From Macromonas bipunctata (lineage in GTDB: Bacteria; Pseudomonadota; Gammaproteobacteria; Burkholderiales; Burkholderiaceae_C), in assembly GCF_002837135.1 (NCBI RefSeq), contig NZ_NWBQ01000011.1:1-64000 (forward strand): a stretch of DNA of 64,000 bases, read 5' to 3'. Under the pieces are notes generated by a model. The model was not told the origin of the DNA and searched no databases. It worked only from the letters and a program-made list of their open reading frames with translations. Shown in pieces: positions 63,702 through 64,000 of this stretch (position 1 is the stretch's first letter; every line of letters starts with the position of its first letter). Both the position numbers and the translations under genes were made by a program.

Positions 63702-64000
63702 TCAGGCGTGTGCTGCGGTGTGCGCGCCGGGATGGGCTTCCAAGCGCAAGCCCAGGGCGTGTATCACCTTGAGGATGGTGCCAAAACTGGGGTTGCCTTG
63801 CCCCGATAAGGCTTTGTACAGGCTTTCGCGGCCCAGGCCGGTGTCGCGCGCCAACTGGGTCATGCCACGGGCCTTGGCAATGTCGCCCAACGCCGCAGCG
63901 ATGAAGGCGGCATCGTCAGGCGCTTCGTTCAGGCAGGCTTGCAGGTACAGCGCCATATCCTCCTCGGTTTTGAGGTGTTCCACTACGTCCCATTTGCGGG
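63702..64000 (-). CDS. Addiction-module antidote (COG3636 type), 5' end outside window
   Basis: At least 99 residues of an XRE-like antitoxin are visible. The frame continues to the window edge and reads RKWDVVEHLKTEEDMALYL at its visible start, as family members do near their N-terminus, so the real start lies beyond 64000. The HTH part is KARGMTQLARDTGLGRESLYKAL, followed by GNPSFGTILKVIHALGLRLE. Its RelE-like toxin would be expected upstream, outside the window. It lies 32 bases from the type IIG gene. Confidence 0.82.
   Translation of the reverse strand, partial: RKWDVVEHLKTEEDMALYLQACLNEAPDDAAFIAAALGDIAKARGMTQLARDTGLGRESLYKALSGQGNPSFGTILKVIHALGLRLEAHPGAHTAAHA

Overview
The window looks like chromosome of a GC-rich betaproteobacterium of the Burkholderiales, most likely Comamonadaceae. 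The basis is gene content and order: rplM-rpsI next to erpA, an ahcY-tlyA-metF methyl-cycle operon behind an S-adenosylhomocysteine (SAH) riboswitch, ispB next to tRNA-Pro, the phoH/ybeY region, and NDUFA9-like and NDUFAF7-like accessory genes. Most of the window is housekeeping chromosome, broken by several compact accessory insertions.

Layout. 1-6.8 kb: a minus-strand exopolysaccharide/capsule-secretion operon of the E. coli gfcABCDE/yjbEFGH type, whose large gene appears to fuse a GfcC-like domain, a YjbH barrel and a C-terminal PAP2 phosphatase. A hairpin plus T-tract sits between its first and second genes. 6.9-8.9 kb: rfbB and rfbD (dTDP-rhamnose). 9-12.2 kb: an M20 amidohydrolase, coaX and a persulfide dioxygenase-rhodanese fusion. 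12.3-15 kb: the two halves of a YeeE/PmpAB-type sulfur transporter, split by an IscB (HNH/RuvC) element carrying a candidate omega (HEARO) RNA and matching end hairpins. 15-22.3 kb: a metallo-beta-lactamase-fold protein, 5-formyl-THF cyclo-ligase, Slt transglycosylase, an NDUFA9-like protein, a CsoR/FrmR-family regulator, Cca, TrxC and a DUF2905 protein.

22.3-25.4 kb is an AT-rich island with a candidate type II restriction-modification pair and a HEPN-motif protein, ending in a tandem 29-bp repeat. 25.5-33 kb carries a MidA/NDUFAF7-like methyltransferase, a FolM-like reductase with two tandem dihydroneopterin-aldolase-fold proteins, ttcA, cheV, a histidine phosphatase, an EF-hand-like protein and a TonB C-terminal protein. 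33-39.6 kb is a ruvA-ruvB operon with a type III restriction-modification system (mod, DUF4160, DUF2442, res) nested between the two genes with overlapping or near-overlapping junctions. 39.6-49 kb carries a PIN/RHH toxin-antitoxin pair, phoH, rmuC, ybeY, dbpA, two zinc alcohol dehydrogenases (one a glutathione-dependent formaldehyde dehydrogenase) and an HDOD protein. 48.7-55.5 kb: tyrS, a frameshifted M23 peptidase, anmK, erpA, rpsI, rplM, a YjfB-like motility protein and rlmJ. 55.5-60.5 kb: rlpA, metF, tlyA, ahcY with its SAH riboswitch, divergent ispB and tRNA-Pro(CGG). From 60.6 kb to the end lies an accessory segment of higBA, a type IIG restriction-modification enzyme and a second antitoxin gene cut by the window edge.

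The genes form several functional units: polysaccharide assembly and export (0-9 kb), sulfide/persulfide handling (11-15 kb), the methyl cycle (56-59 kb), cell-wall turnover (slt, M23, anmK, rlpA) and a dense set of defence and addiction modules (three restriction-modification systems, three toxin-antitoxin loci, one IscB element). No CRISPR array and no rRNA genes were seen. The only stretch over 300 bases without a protein gene is 12721-13045, which holds the candidate omega RNA.
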